A DNA stretch of 6,781 nt, from NCBI GenBank assembly GCA_022566235.1, contig JADFJI010000127.1:1-6781 (forward strand). The letters are read 5' to 3'. The DNA comes from Chloroflexota bacterium. GTDB lineage: Bacteria > Chloroflexota > Dehalococcoidia > Plut-88900. Position numbers and translations under genes: made by a program. This document shows, piece by piece, positions 1 to 5,763 of this stretch (positions within the stretch are counted from its first letter, which is position 1; every line of letters begins with the position of its first letter). Below the pieces are notes generated by a model. It was not told where the DNA came from. It saw nothing but the letters and a program-made list of their open reading frames with translations, and did no database searches.

Positions 1-217
1 TCTTGAGCCCCCCGCCTTCGGTCCGCTCCAGATAGTCCAGGGAGGTGATGCGGTTTATGTCGACGACGACGGCGGGTCGGGCCAGCCGCATGTTCATCAT
101 GGGCACCAGGCTCTGGCCTCCAGCCAGGATCTTCGCCTCGTCGCCATACTGCCGAAGGAGGTCCAGGGCCTCCTTCAGTTCCGTGGGAGCGTGGTAGTCA
201 AACTTGGCCGGCTTCAT
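1..217 (-). CDS. CoxM-like FAD-binding subunit of a molybdenum hydroxylase (N-terminal part only)
   Basis: Translating the minus strand from the ATG at 217-215 gives 72 codons starting MKPAKFDYHAPTEL, and the frame is still open at the window edge, so the C-terminus is missing. The start is typical of the medium, FAD-binding subunit of CO-dehydrogenase/xanthine-dehydrogenase-type molybdenum hydroxylases (CoxM, FAD_binding_5 domain). The PxxFxYxxP opening is followed by AGGQSL at residues 32-37, a flavin-binding loop in this family, and then by MMNMRLARP and VVDINRI. In such enzymes this subunit passes electrons from the [2Fe-2S] subunit to the final acceptor in the cytoplasm. The gene lies 24 bp behind a CoxG-like gene and in the same frame, which supports an operon. 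No purine-rich ribosome binding site is visible, so translation may be coupled to the gene upstream. The substrate cannot be told without the large subunit; many CoxM relatives are not CO dehydrogenases. Confidence 0.88.
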   Translation of the reverse strand, partial: MKPAKFDYHAPTELKEALDLLRQYGDEAKILAGGQSLVPMMNMRLARPAVVVDINRITSLDYLERTEGGGLK

Positions 218-233
218 TTGGAAGTAGTAGCTA

Positions 234-255
234 TCGGCGTCCTAGTCGGCGTCCT
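234..255. repeat. Tandem 10-bp repeat (12-bp period) carrying the coxG stop codon
   Basis: TCGGCGTCCT occurs at 234-243 and again at 246-255, offset by 12 bp. On the coding (minus) strand this reads as Asp-Ala-Asp, TAG, Asp-Ala-Asp. The repeat therefore spans the last codons of the CoxG-like gene, its stop and the first part of the spacer. Because 12 is a multiple of three, losing one unit would remove the stop without shifting the frame. Confidence 0.8.
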
Positions 256-685
256 GTAGGCTCTGCTCGAGGGCCGAGAAGAATTTACCCACCATCATCT
301 TGGCTATCCCACCCAGCACCCTTTGACCCACCCCCGCGAGTTTGCCGCCCACCTGAGAGTCCAGGCTGTAGGTGAGCCTGGTGTTGCCGTCCTCGGGCGT
401 CAGGGACACGGTCCCCTCGCCCTTGATGAAACCCAGAAGCCCCTCCCCCGTCACCGTCATCCTGTACGAGGTGTTGGGCACGATGTCCGATATCTTCACT
501 TCCCCTTCGTACCGTCCCTTAATTCCCGCTACCCCCAGCTCCATCACCACCCTGTAGCTGGAATCGCCATTCGGTTCAAGGAGCTGGCAGCCAGGGGTGC
601 ATTTGGCCAGGACCTCTGGGTCGTTCAGGGCAGCCCACACCCGATCAAGCGGGCTCTTCAGTATCCTATCGCCTTTGATCTCCAT
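242..685 (-). CDS. coxG: CoxG-like SRPBCC domain protein
   Basis: This 147-residue protein belongs to the CO dehydrogenase subunit G (CoxG) branch of the SRPBCC/START-like superfamily. Family signatures are the N-terminal strand MEIKGDRIL, the segment LNDPEVLAKCTPGC (residues 20-33), YEGEVKI (59-65), a glycine-rich strand-turn GEGLLGFIKGEG (80-91) and the C-terminal helix containing GGKLAGVGQRVL (113-124). Known CoxG proteins are accessory factors that help recruit or mature the membrane-associated molybdenum enzyme, and some have a longer C-terminal tail with a membrane anchor. This one ends just after the domain, so it looks like the short, soluble form. It precedes a CoxM-like gene, as in many cox-type operons. 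The ATG start agrees with family length, but no Shine-Dalgarno sequence stands just upstream; the ATG overlaps the stop of a six-codon frame as TAATG. The gene symbol reflects family, not proven CO metabolism. Confidence 0.88.
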   Translation of the reverse strand: MEIKGDRILKSPLDRVWAALNDPEVLAKCTPGCQLLEPNGDSSYRVVMELGVAGIKGRYEGEVKISDIVPNTSYRMTVTGEGLLGFIKGEGTVSLTPEDGNTRLTYSLDSQVGGKLAGVGQRVLGGIAKMMVGKFFSALEQSLQDAD

Positions 686-744
686 TAGAGTTGGTATGAA
701 ATCATGTCTGGTTAGAGAGACGGGTTGTCCGCCTCCGAGGAGCG

Positions 745-773
745 ATTATAGCATAGCCTCCTCTGCATTAAAC
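745..773 (-). promoter_or_regulatory. Predicted extended -10 promoter of the coxG-coxM operon
   Basis: On the minus strand a perfect TATAAT (745-750) is preceded by TGC, giving the extended -10 form TGnTATAAT (745-753). At 17-bp spacing the -35 hexamer is GTTTAA (768-773), a poor match, which is common where an extended -10 compensates or an activator helps. Transcription would start near 738, leaving a leader of about 53 nt before the coxG ATG at 685. The assignment rests on sequence only. Confidence 0.6.
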
Positions 774-795
774 CTGAAGAGATGCGACAGGTTTA
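769..795. promoter_or_regulatory. Inverted repeat over the -35 region, candidate operator
   Basis: TAAACCTG (769-776) and CAGGTTTA (788-795) form a perfect 8-bp inverted repeat with an 11-bp spacer. The arm nearer coxG overlaps the predicted -35 hexamer, and the other arm lies just upstream of it, a position suited to a dimeric regulator. It also lies 29 bp after the stop of the upstream prenyl synthase gene. It could act as a hairpin in that transcript, but no T-run follows, so an intrinsic terminator is less likely. Confidence 0.5.
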
Positions 796-823
796 GGTAG
801 TGGTCGAGGGGAATAATCTCAGC

Positions 824-1918
824 TTAGAGGGCTTTCTCAACTTCGCTGTGCAGCCGAGAGACCCAGGCTCGTAATAGCCCGTTGGAGAAGGCACAGGGAA
901 CTGAGAGAAGCATCATACGATAGACCCATGACCGTGAGACCTTCGATGGCCGTTTTGGGTCCAGCCATTGCCGGTTGCGGGCCAGCCTGCCAAGGGTCGC
1001 GAGGCCCATGAGCAGGGGCCACGATACGGCCAGCCTCAATCGCAGGCTGCGAGCGGGAACGGCATACAGATACCTCTCCGCGGCCTGATAGTGATTCAGC
1101 GCGTTCCTGATTCCCTGCACCAGCACCGACCGGGCCCGAGGCCCGGCCTCCGGCCTCAGCAGGTCGTCTGGGTTCAGCCCCACGCCTCGGAGCTCCTCCT
1201 GGGGAAGGTAACAGCGCCCCATCCTCAGGTCCCTGGGCACGTCCCGGAGGAGATTGGTAAGCTGCAGCGCTTTTCCGAAGCGAACTCCTAACTCGGACAT
1301 CCGCTGTGGGTCCCAGCTATTGAGGGCAGGGGTGTGGGCCCTGGTTATCTCGGTCCAGAACTCGCCGACGCAACCGGCCACCAGGTATGTATACCGGTCC
1401 AACTCCTCCGCTGTTTTCAATGTCCCTACCTGACCCGAGGCCTCGGGCGGGAAGATCGTCAGGTCCATCTCCATCCCCCGGGTCAGGGTGACCACGACCG
1501 ATCTTACCCGGGCCTGGTCGGGTCCTGGTAGAGACTCCAGAATGGAGAAGGCCTTGGGGAGAGAGGCCAGCAGCTCCCTCTCGCTGAGGGTAGCTCGCTC
1601 ATCCACCGCCGCTCCGATGCTGGTAAGGACCTCCAAACATGCGGGCCCTTCTACCTGGGCCCTGAAATCCAGGAGCCTGGCCAACCGCTCATCGGGCGCC
1701 AGGGCCCTGGTGTCGGCTATGGTATCGGCGGCCCGGGCCAGCAGGTAGGCCAGGCCCACCGGCTCCCTGAGGCCCCCGGGAAGAATCCGAAGGGTGAGGT
1801 AGAAGGCCCTAGATACACCTTTGAGGATGTGCTTCAGAAGCCGGTCCCGGTCCCCGGGGCCAAGGGCTGGCAACCCTTCTGAAGACACGGCATCATCGAG
1901 ATTCGCACCCATATCCAT
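824..1918 (-). CDS. Squalene/phytoene synthase family protein
   Basis: This is a trans-isoprenyl diphosphate synthase of the head-to-head class, which joins two prenyl diphosphates to make squalene, dehydrosqualene or phytoene. From the ATG at 1918-1916 it has 364 residues. The first aspartate-rich motif is DTIAD (65-69), within LAYLLARAADTIADT. The second is DVPRD (226-230), within NLLRDVPRDLRMGRCYLP. Both motifs bind Mg-diphosphate. The early VSRAFYLTLRILP segment (35-47) and YTYLVAGCVGEFW (176-188) are also family landmarks. Hydrophobic stretches near 296-310 and 334-348 may hold it to the membrane. The frame can be extended to a TTG at 1957, but that start has no ribosome binding site and adds no recognisable family sequence, so I prefer the ATG. 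The product cannot be chosen from sequence by eye; the motif style is closer to squalene-synthase-like proteins than to classical CrtB. A desaturase-like gene lies just upstream in the same direction, suggesting a joint terpenoid role. Confidence 0.87.
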   Translation of the reverse strand: MDMGANLDDAVSSEGLPALGPGDRDRLLKHILKGVSRAFYLTLRILPGGLREPVGLAYLLARAADTIADTRALAPDERLARLLDFRAQVEGPACLEVLTSIGAAVDERATLSERELLASLPKAFSILESLPGPDQARVRSVVVTLTRGMEMDLTIFPPEASGQVGTLKTAEELDRYTYLVAGCVGEFWTEITRAHTPALNSWDPQRMSELGVRFGKALQLTNLLRDVPRDLRMGRCYLPQEELRGVGLNPDDLLRPEAGPRARSVLVQGIRNALNHYQAAERYLYAVPARSLRLRLAVSWPLLMGLATLGRLARNRQWLDPKRPSKVSRSWVYRMMLLSVPCAFSNGLLRAWVSRLHSEVEKAL

Positions 1919-1956
1919 CTCACAGTCACCCACTTGCCATCGCCAGGCAAACCTCA

Positions 1957-2023
1957 ATCAAACTGGCAGTGACAGGACCCTGATTAAACCTGTTGGCGCT
2001 GACCGATATTCCCCATCAAACTG
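1957..2023 (-). promoter_or_regulatory. Probable control region of the prenyl synthase gene, with repeated motifs
   Basis: The 207-bp gap between the desaturase-like gene's stop and the prenyl synthase ATG contains CAGTTTGAT twice on the minus strand (plus positions 1957-1965 and 2015-2023). Between them lies CAGGTTTAAT (1983-1992), identical to the 10-mer over the -35 region of the coxG promoter. ACAGG and CCTGT also form a short inverted repeat around 1972-1993. No convincing -35/-10 pair is visible. The motif copies are seen directly; their regulatory role is inferred. Confidence 0.3.
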
Positions 2024-2125
2024 CCTGGATGCAAATTCAGCAATGTGGGCGATGAGAGTAGGGGCGAGACTATCTAGCTCCCCGGCCCTATCCGTCCATG
2101 TCCAAGGGCCAGTGTTTCTTGATAT

Positions 2126-3775
2126 TCACGAGGAATGCCAGGTTGCCTCCGCCGGCACGGCCTTCGAACGATGTGCAAGGTCCGCCAGCACGGCCTTGCT
2201 GGTATTGTGTCCCGGCACACCCGTGACAAAACCGCCCGGCCAGACTCCGCCGCCGGTGAGATAGAGCCCATTTAGCGGCGTGCGGTAGTCGTTCGCGAGG
2301 GCATGGGGGCGTGGTCCGAACAGGGTGTGCGGCAGCATTTCGCCATGGGTGATGTTAGAGCCGACGATACCTAGCTCAGCCTCGCAATCCCGTGGACTCA
2401 GGCTGCACACGTCCAAGATACGATCGGGTAGATCCGGCATGTACTGGGTGAGCGCATCGATACATCGCTTGGCGAATCGGTCCTTCTCATCGGCCCAGTC
2501 CCCCTCAGCCAGGTCGTAGGGGGCGTGCCAGATGTTCAGGCTCATGATGTGTTTGCCTTCCGGGGCGAGCTGTGGCGATATGACCGAAGGGATCAAGCCC
2601 CAGATGATCGGGTGCTCTGACGGCCGCCCTGACAGCGCATCGGTGATCGCCTGCTCGATGTAGTCGATGGAGTGGGTCACTCGGAACTGACAGGTGGCGG
2701 CCTGTGCCTGCGTGAGGTCGCCGGGCAGGTTCGCGTAGTGGGGAGTGCCATCGAGTGCGAGCGCCATCTTGAAGGCAGAGCCCCGCATCGGCACCCGGGC
2801 TACACCGTCACGTATCTCTGCACCCACTGCGGCGTCGTCCAGGAGGTCGGCGAACAGCGTCTTCGGGTTGATGGCCGAGATGACCACACCGGCCTCGTGA
2901 ACCGTGCCATCCTCACACTCTACACCACAGGCCTGACCGTCGCGATACAGCACGCGTCCGACGCGCGCTCCCGTGCGCAGAGCTACACCAAAGCTGCGGC
3001 ACCGGTTCGCTATGGCGTCGATAATCGCTCCCATACCACCTATGGGGTGGCCGGTAGAGCCGCGCAACGGCATGCGCCTGAAGTCGTCTGCCGGGAGTCT
3101 GGTTGCGGAAGCTAGGGCAAGGGGTCGGAACATGAGCCCACACGCCGTCCCGGGCGCCGACGGTGGCACGATGTTCACGTTGGAGGCGAGCAAGCCTATC
3201 AGCGCACGCGCTTCATCGGTTTCCAGGTACTCGTAGAGGATTTCTCGTAAGCTGCCGTGAAACACGCGATCGAAGAGATCACGATCGGCAGCCGTCTTGA
3301 GGTTTGAAGCCATTGAGGCGAGGCCCGGGCAGGGCTCAAATATCGAGACGCCCAGCCGTGTCGCAAGGTCCTCCAGCGATCCAATGAAGCGCCGGTAACG
3401 CTTCCCTTCACCAGCGCGAAGCGCGTCGAATTGTGCATCTACACGGGATTGATCCCGCCACACAACGAAGGGTCGCTCCGGAAAGAATTGCAAAACCGTC
3501 GGGTCGGACCGCTCGAAGCGCAGCCCCGCCTCGGCCAATTCCAACTCGGAGACCACGCGCGACTCAAGGGAGCCGGGTGAGTTGGAGAAGCTCGCCGTGT
3601 AGCCGGGGATAAACTCGAAACTGCCGCAAGGGCCGCCGAGCACCTCACGTGATTCCAGCACCAGCACCGACAGGCCCGCCTTACCCAGATAGGCGGCACA
3701 CACCAGCCCATTATGACCACCGCCGATGACTATGGCATCCCACGGGCCAGACCCGTTGTGTTCGGTGACAGTCAC
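2126..3775 (-). CDS. Phytoene desaturase/PYROXD2-like FAD-dependent oxidoreductase
   Basis: This 549-residue flavoprotein belongs to the CrtI/PYROXD2-type amine-oxidase-fold family (COG1233-like). The N-terminal Rossmann motif GGGHNG (residues 18-23), in DAIVIGGGHNGLVCAAYL, ends with an acidic residue at Glu41 that should contact the FAD ribose. PIGGMGAIIDAIA (244-256) is typical of the family's middle region. NITHGEMLPHTLFGPRP (474-490) and LYLTGGGVWPGGFVTGVPGHNTS (504-526) form the C-terminal flavin-binding part. The HGEM and PGG..GxPGHN wording resembles PYROXD2-like proteins more than true phytoene desaturases, so carotene desaturation is possible but unproven. The start is GTG at 3775: a stop lies three codons upstream in frame and no other early start exists; no clear ribosome binding site is present. 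The next gene downstream encodes a squalene/phytoene synthase family protein. By hand count only 2 of 39 arginine codons are AGG/AGA, against 20 of 40 in the GMC gene, suggesting a different origin. Confidence 0.85.
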   Translation of the reverse strand: MTVTEHNGSGPWDAIVIGGGHNGLVCAAYLGKAGLSVLVLESREVLGGPCGSFEFIPGYTASFSNSPGSLESRVVSELELAEAGLRFERSDPTVLQFFPERPFVVWRDQSRVDAQFDALRAGEGKRYRRFIGSLEDLATRLGVSIFEPCPGLASMASNLKTAADRDLFDRVFHGSLREILYEYLETDEARALIGLLASNVNIVPPSAPGTACGLMFRPLALASATRLPADDFRRMPLRGSTGHPIGGMGAIIDAIANRCRSFGVALRTGARVGRVLYRDGQACGVECEDGTVHEAGVVISAINPKTLFADLLDDAAVGAEIRDGVARVPMRGSAFKMALALDGTPHYANLPGDLTQAQAATCQFRVTHSIDYIEQAITDALSGRPSEHPIIWGLIPSVISPQLAPEGKHIMSLNIWHAPYDLAEGDWADEKDRFAKRCIDALTQYMPDLPDRILDVCSLSPRDCEAELGIVGSNITHGEMLPHTLFGPRPHALANDYRTPLNGLYLTGGGVWPGGFVTGVPGHNTSKAVLADLAHRSKAVPAEATWHSS

Positions 3776-3811
3776 GGCGAGGGTTCAGAGAAGATGTGAT
3801 TGTCCGACGAT

Positions 3812-3840
3812 ATTATCCTGTAGTTGGTCATGACTTCCCA
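3812..3840 (-). promoter_or_regulatory. Weak candidate promoter for the desaturase-like gene
   Basis: On the minus strand GATAAT (3812-3817) matches five of six positions of a -10 box. At 17-bp spacing lies TGGGAA (3835-3840), which matches only three of six -35 positions. The start codon is about 37 bp further on. A copy of CAGTTTGAT lies just upstream at 3861-3869. This is a low-confidence reading. Confidence 0.25.
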
Positions 3841-3902
3841 CCTAATCAGGCATGTATCTTATCAAACTGTTCCACCTATTCCCAGAGCGAGCTAACGCAA
3901 GC

Positions 3903-3960
3903 AGGGTGCTGAAAACCCTTTCGACCATCCCCCTAACCCCCTTCCTGGCCAGGAAGGGGG
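3903..3960. repeat. Dispersed GC palindrome repeat, copy A
   Basis: This 58-bp block aligns without gaps to 6675-6732 in the same orientation, with 52 of 58 bases identical. It contains TCGACCATCCCCCT followed by a perfect 24-bp palindrome (3937-3960) made of CCCCCTTCCTGG and its reverse complement. Similarity continues loosely past the palindrome (AAATTA and TTTG at matching places). At the left edge AGGGT and ACCCT can pair (3903-3919). It lacks the long coding region of an insertion sequence; a REP-like or MITE-like element is likely. Confidence 0.8.
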
Positions 3961-3971
3961 AAGAAATTATA

Positions 3972-4025
3972 TTTGAGTCCCGATATGTCGGGATCAAACT
4001 CCCAGCCATCCCGATACTCGGGACT
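3972..4025. repeat. Nested TCCCGA inverted repeats next to copy A
   Basis: TCCCGA (3978-3983) pairs with TCGGGA (3988-3993) across a 4-nt loop. Flanking TTTGA/TCAAA (3972-3976 and 3994-3998) extends the stem to 11 bp around one bulged G. A second hairpin, TCCCGA-TAC-TCGGGA, spans 4009-4023. The outermost parts AGTCCCGA (3976-3983) and TCGGGACT (4018-4025) are also complementary, so two alternative folds exist. These hairpins are near the end of the GMC transcript but have no following T-run. Confidence 0.65.
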
Positions 4026-4112
4026 GAACACCCCTTTTTCATCAGCCCGCTGGTGGCTATGTTGTAGAGGGCGATGCGACCTGTATGACGATAGAAAGTA
4101 GATAGCCAAAGG

Positions 4113-5666
4113 TCACACCGGGCTGGCCAGCAACTGGTCGGCTACTTTCATACCGATGAGCATTGCGGTGAGGTTGGTATTGACCCTGGGGATCAGGGGG
4201 ATGATGGAAGCATCGGCGACGTACAGGTTATCAGCTCCATGCACCCGGCCCGCGCTGTCGACGACCGCATCAGGGTCTACGGACGGCCCCATCTTGCAGG
4301 TGCCGACTGCGTGAGAGTAGTTGCGCACCGTCCTCCTCAGATGGTCTTTTATCTGGTTCTCGGACCGGAGGCTGTTCCAGGTCTCCGACTCACCGGCTAA
4401 AACAGAGGCCAGAGGCCCTTTGCCGGCCAGCCTTCGTATCAGCTCCAGCCCGTAGACCAGCACTGACATATCTCGGTCTTCGGGGTCCGTAAGGTAGCGG
4501 GTGAGTATCCTGGGGGGCAGGCCCGGGTCCTCGCCCCTCAGCAGAACCTCGCCACGGGATAGAGGGGCCATGTTGCATGCAAAGAACTCCAGTGTCCGGC
4601 TCTCCAGAGTCCTGTTGACCTGGGCTGGCATGATATGAAGATCGAATGGGCCCTGGCAAAAGGGGCTCTTGGCCCTCAGCATGACCTGTCCCCTATAGGC
4701 GTCCGGGCTGCCAAGGTCCTCGGTCACCACTCGCCAGGCATCGGGAGTCGGCACGAATTGAATGTAGAAGGACGGATGGTCATGCAGGTTACGACCCACG
4801 CCTTGCAGGTCGATCAACACGGGGATATTCAACTCTCTCAGATGGCCAGGAGGCCCGATGCCCGACCGCATCAGAACAGAGGGCGAACCGTAGGCCCCAG
4901 CGCAGAGAATGAACCTTTCCGCCCTCAGCTCCAGGGCCCCATTACTCGTCTGGCAGATCAGGCCCGTGGCCTTATAGCCTTCGATGATCAGCCGGTCTGT
5001 CATCGTGTCGCTCATGATGGTGAGGTTGGGGTGCTCCCGCACGGGGTCGAGGAAGGCAAAGGCCGCGTTCCATCTCACCGAGTCCTTGACGTTAGCATGG
5101 TAGGAGCCGACCCCTTCCTCCGGGTCAGGGGCGCTCATATCGTCGACCCTGGGGAAGCCGGCCTCCGAGCACGCGTCTAAATAGAACCTCTGATAGATGG
5201 AAAGCTCACTCTCCGGCCGTCTCCGGGTATACAGGGCGCCGTTGCGGCCGCGATATGGTGTGACGGAGTCGGGTGAGACTCCCTCGATTCGTTGTATCAA
5301 CGGCTTCAAATCCTCGAAGCCCCAGCCCGGATTCCCAGCCCTCGCCCAGCTATCGTAGTCGTCCGGGAGGCCCCAGAGAGCAGCACAGTCGTTGTGTGAA
5401 GAGCACCCTCCTACAACCTTGGCCCTGGGGTCTATGAATCCCGAGCCCTCGGCCCGATAGGCCTGGTAGTCCCAATCATGGCTCATCGGGTCGAACCTGG
5501 GGTCCAGGAGGTCCTCGGGCCAGTGGCCACTGTCAAAGGGGCCGTAGTCGGGGCCCGCCTCCACCAGGCACACCGAAAGCCTCTCCGACTGGCAGAGCAC
5601 GTTTACCAGAGTGCACCCCGCGGAGCCGGCGCCTATCACTACCACATCGAAGTCCCGTTTATCCAT
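4113..5666 (-). CDS. GMC-family flavoprotein oxidoreductase, choline-oxidase-like
   Basis: This 517-residue enzyme is a glucose-methanol-choline oxidoreductase, which oxidises an alcohol to an aldehyde or acid using FAD. The Rossmann motif GAGSAG is at residues 12-17. The second FAD loop GGCSSHN (86-92) matches choline oxidase closely, with His91 at the place of the histidine that binds FAD covalently there. The GMC signature GAYGSPSVLMRSGIGP covers 257-272. Catalytic His452 (in YSHAVGTCKMG) and Asn496 (in VNTNLTAM) correspond to choline oxidase His466 and Asn510. Ser299, in HDHPS, replaces choline oxidase Glu312, which holds the trimethylammonium group, so choline is probably not the substrate. 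I chose the ATG at 5666 because TGAGGA stands nine bases upstream. An ATG at 5675 adds three residues but directly abuts that site. The upstream DapA-like gene is about 97 bp away on the same strand and probably shares the transcript. Confidence 0.92.
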   Translation of the reverse strand: MDKRDFDVVVIGAGSAGCTLVNVLCQSERLSVCLVEAGPDYGPFDSGHWPEDLLDPRFDPMSHDWDYQAYRAEGSGFIDPRAKVVGGCSSHNDCAALWGLPDDYDSWARAGNPGWGFEDLKPLIQRIEGVSPDSVTPYRGRNGALYTRRRPESELSIYQRFYLDACSEAGFPRVDDMSAPDPEEGVGSYHANVKDSVRWNAAFAFLDPVREHPNLTIMSDTMTDRLIIEGYKATGLICQTSNGALELRAERFILCAGAYGSPSVLMRSGIGPPGHLRELNIPVLIDLQGVGRNLHDHPSFYIQFVPTPDAWRVVTEDLGSPDAYRGQVMLRAKSPFCQGPFDLHIMPAQVNRTLESRTLEFFACNMAPLSRGEVLLRGEDPGLPPRILTRYLTDPEDRDMSVLVYGLELIRRLAGKGPLASVLAGESETWNSLRSENQIKDHLRRTVRNYSHAVGTCKMGPSVDPDAVVDSAGRVHGADNLYVADASIIPLIPRVNTNLTAMLIGMKVADQLLASPV

Positions 5667-5675
5667 ACTCCTCAT

Positions 5676-5681
5676 TCCTCA
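5676..5681 (-). promoter_or_regulatory. Ribosome binding site deciding the GMC start
   Basis: TGAGGA on the minus strand lies nine bases before the ATG at 5666 but touches the alternative ATG at 5675. The spacing favours the inner start, which also puts the Rossmann motif at the usual distance from the N-terminus. Confidence 0.5.
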
Positions 5682-5745
5682 GGATAGAGTCTAATCTCGG
5701 GCCTGACCCTTCACTGCTTTCAACGGCGAGTTCAGGGCCGCACCT

Positions 5746-5760
5746 GGGGCTATAGGCCCC
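5746..5760. other. Small hairpin just after the DapA-like gene
   Basis: GGGGC (5746-5750) and GCCCC (5756-5760) flank TATAG, four bases beyond the stop codon at 5764-5766. There is no T-run after it on the minus strand, so it is not a convincing intrinsic terminator. It could pause polymerase or protect the message between the two genes. Confidence 0.25.
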
Positions 5761-5763
5761 GGG

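Larger units (their letters stand above)
3776..4112. other. 337-bp gene-free intergenic region
   Basis: No credible gene lies here. Overlapping frames of 66 and 71 codons on opposite strands run through the repeat and match no family I know. From right to left the region holds an unremarkable stretch after the GMC stop (4026-4112), TCCCGA hairpins (3972-4025), the GC palindrome repeat (3903-3960) and a possible weak promoter for the desaturase-like gene (3812-3840). Confidence 0.7.

Noticed and set aside
769..795. Inverted repeat as an intrinsic terminator of the prenyl synthase
   Set aside because: The stem is only 8 bp with an 11-nt loop and no T-run follows on the minus strand; its overlap with a -35 region fits an operator better.
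1919..1957. TTG start extending the prenyl synthase by 13 residues
   Set aside because: No ribosome binding site precedes it, the added residues are not family-like, and the segment overlaps a CAGTTTGAT copy that looks regulatory.
1821..2264. 147-codon open frame on the plus strand
   Set aside because: It overlaps the ends of two well-supported minus-strand genes and the gap between them; no motif or ribosome binding site supports it.
3903..4025. A complete insertion sequence or CRISPR array
   Set aside because: There is no transposase frame, no clear target-site duplication, and the repeats are not regularly spaced with unique spacers.
3842..4067. 66- and 71-codon frames on opposite strands in the intergenic region
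   Set aside because: Both are translations of the palindromic repeat and its hairpins, and resemble no protein family I know.
4635..5180. 181-codon open frame on the plus strand
   Set aside because: It lies wholly antisense to the GMC oxidoreductase, has no family motifs and has low-complexity Arg/His/Pro/Gly-rich composition typical of a GC-rich shadow frame.
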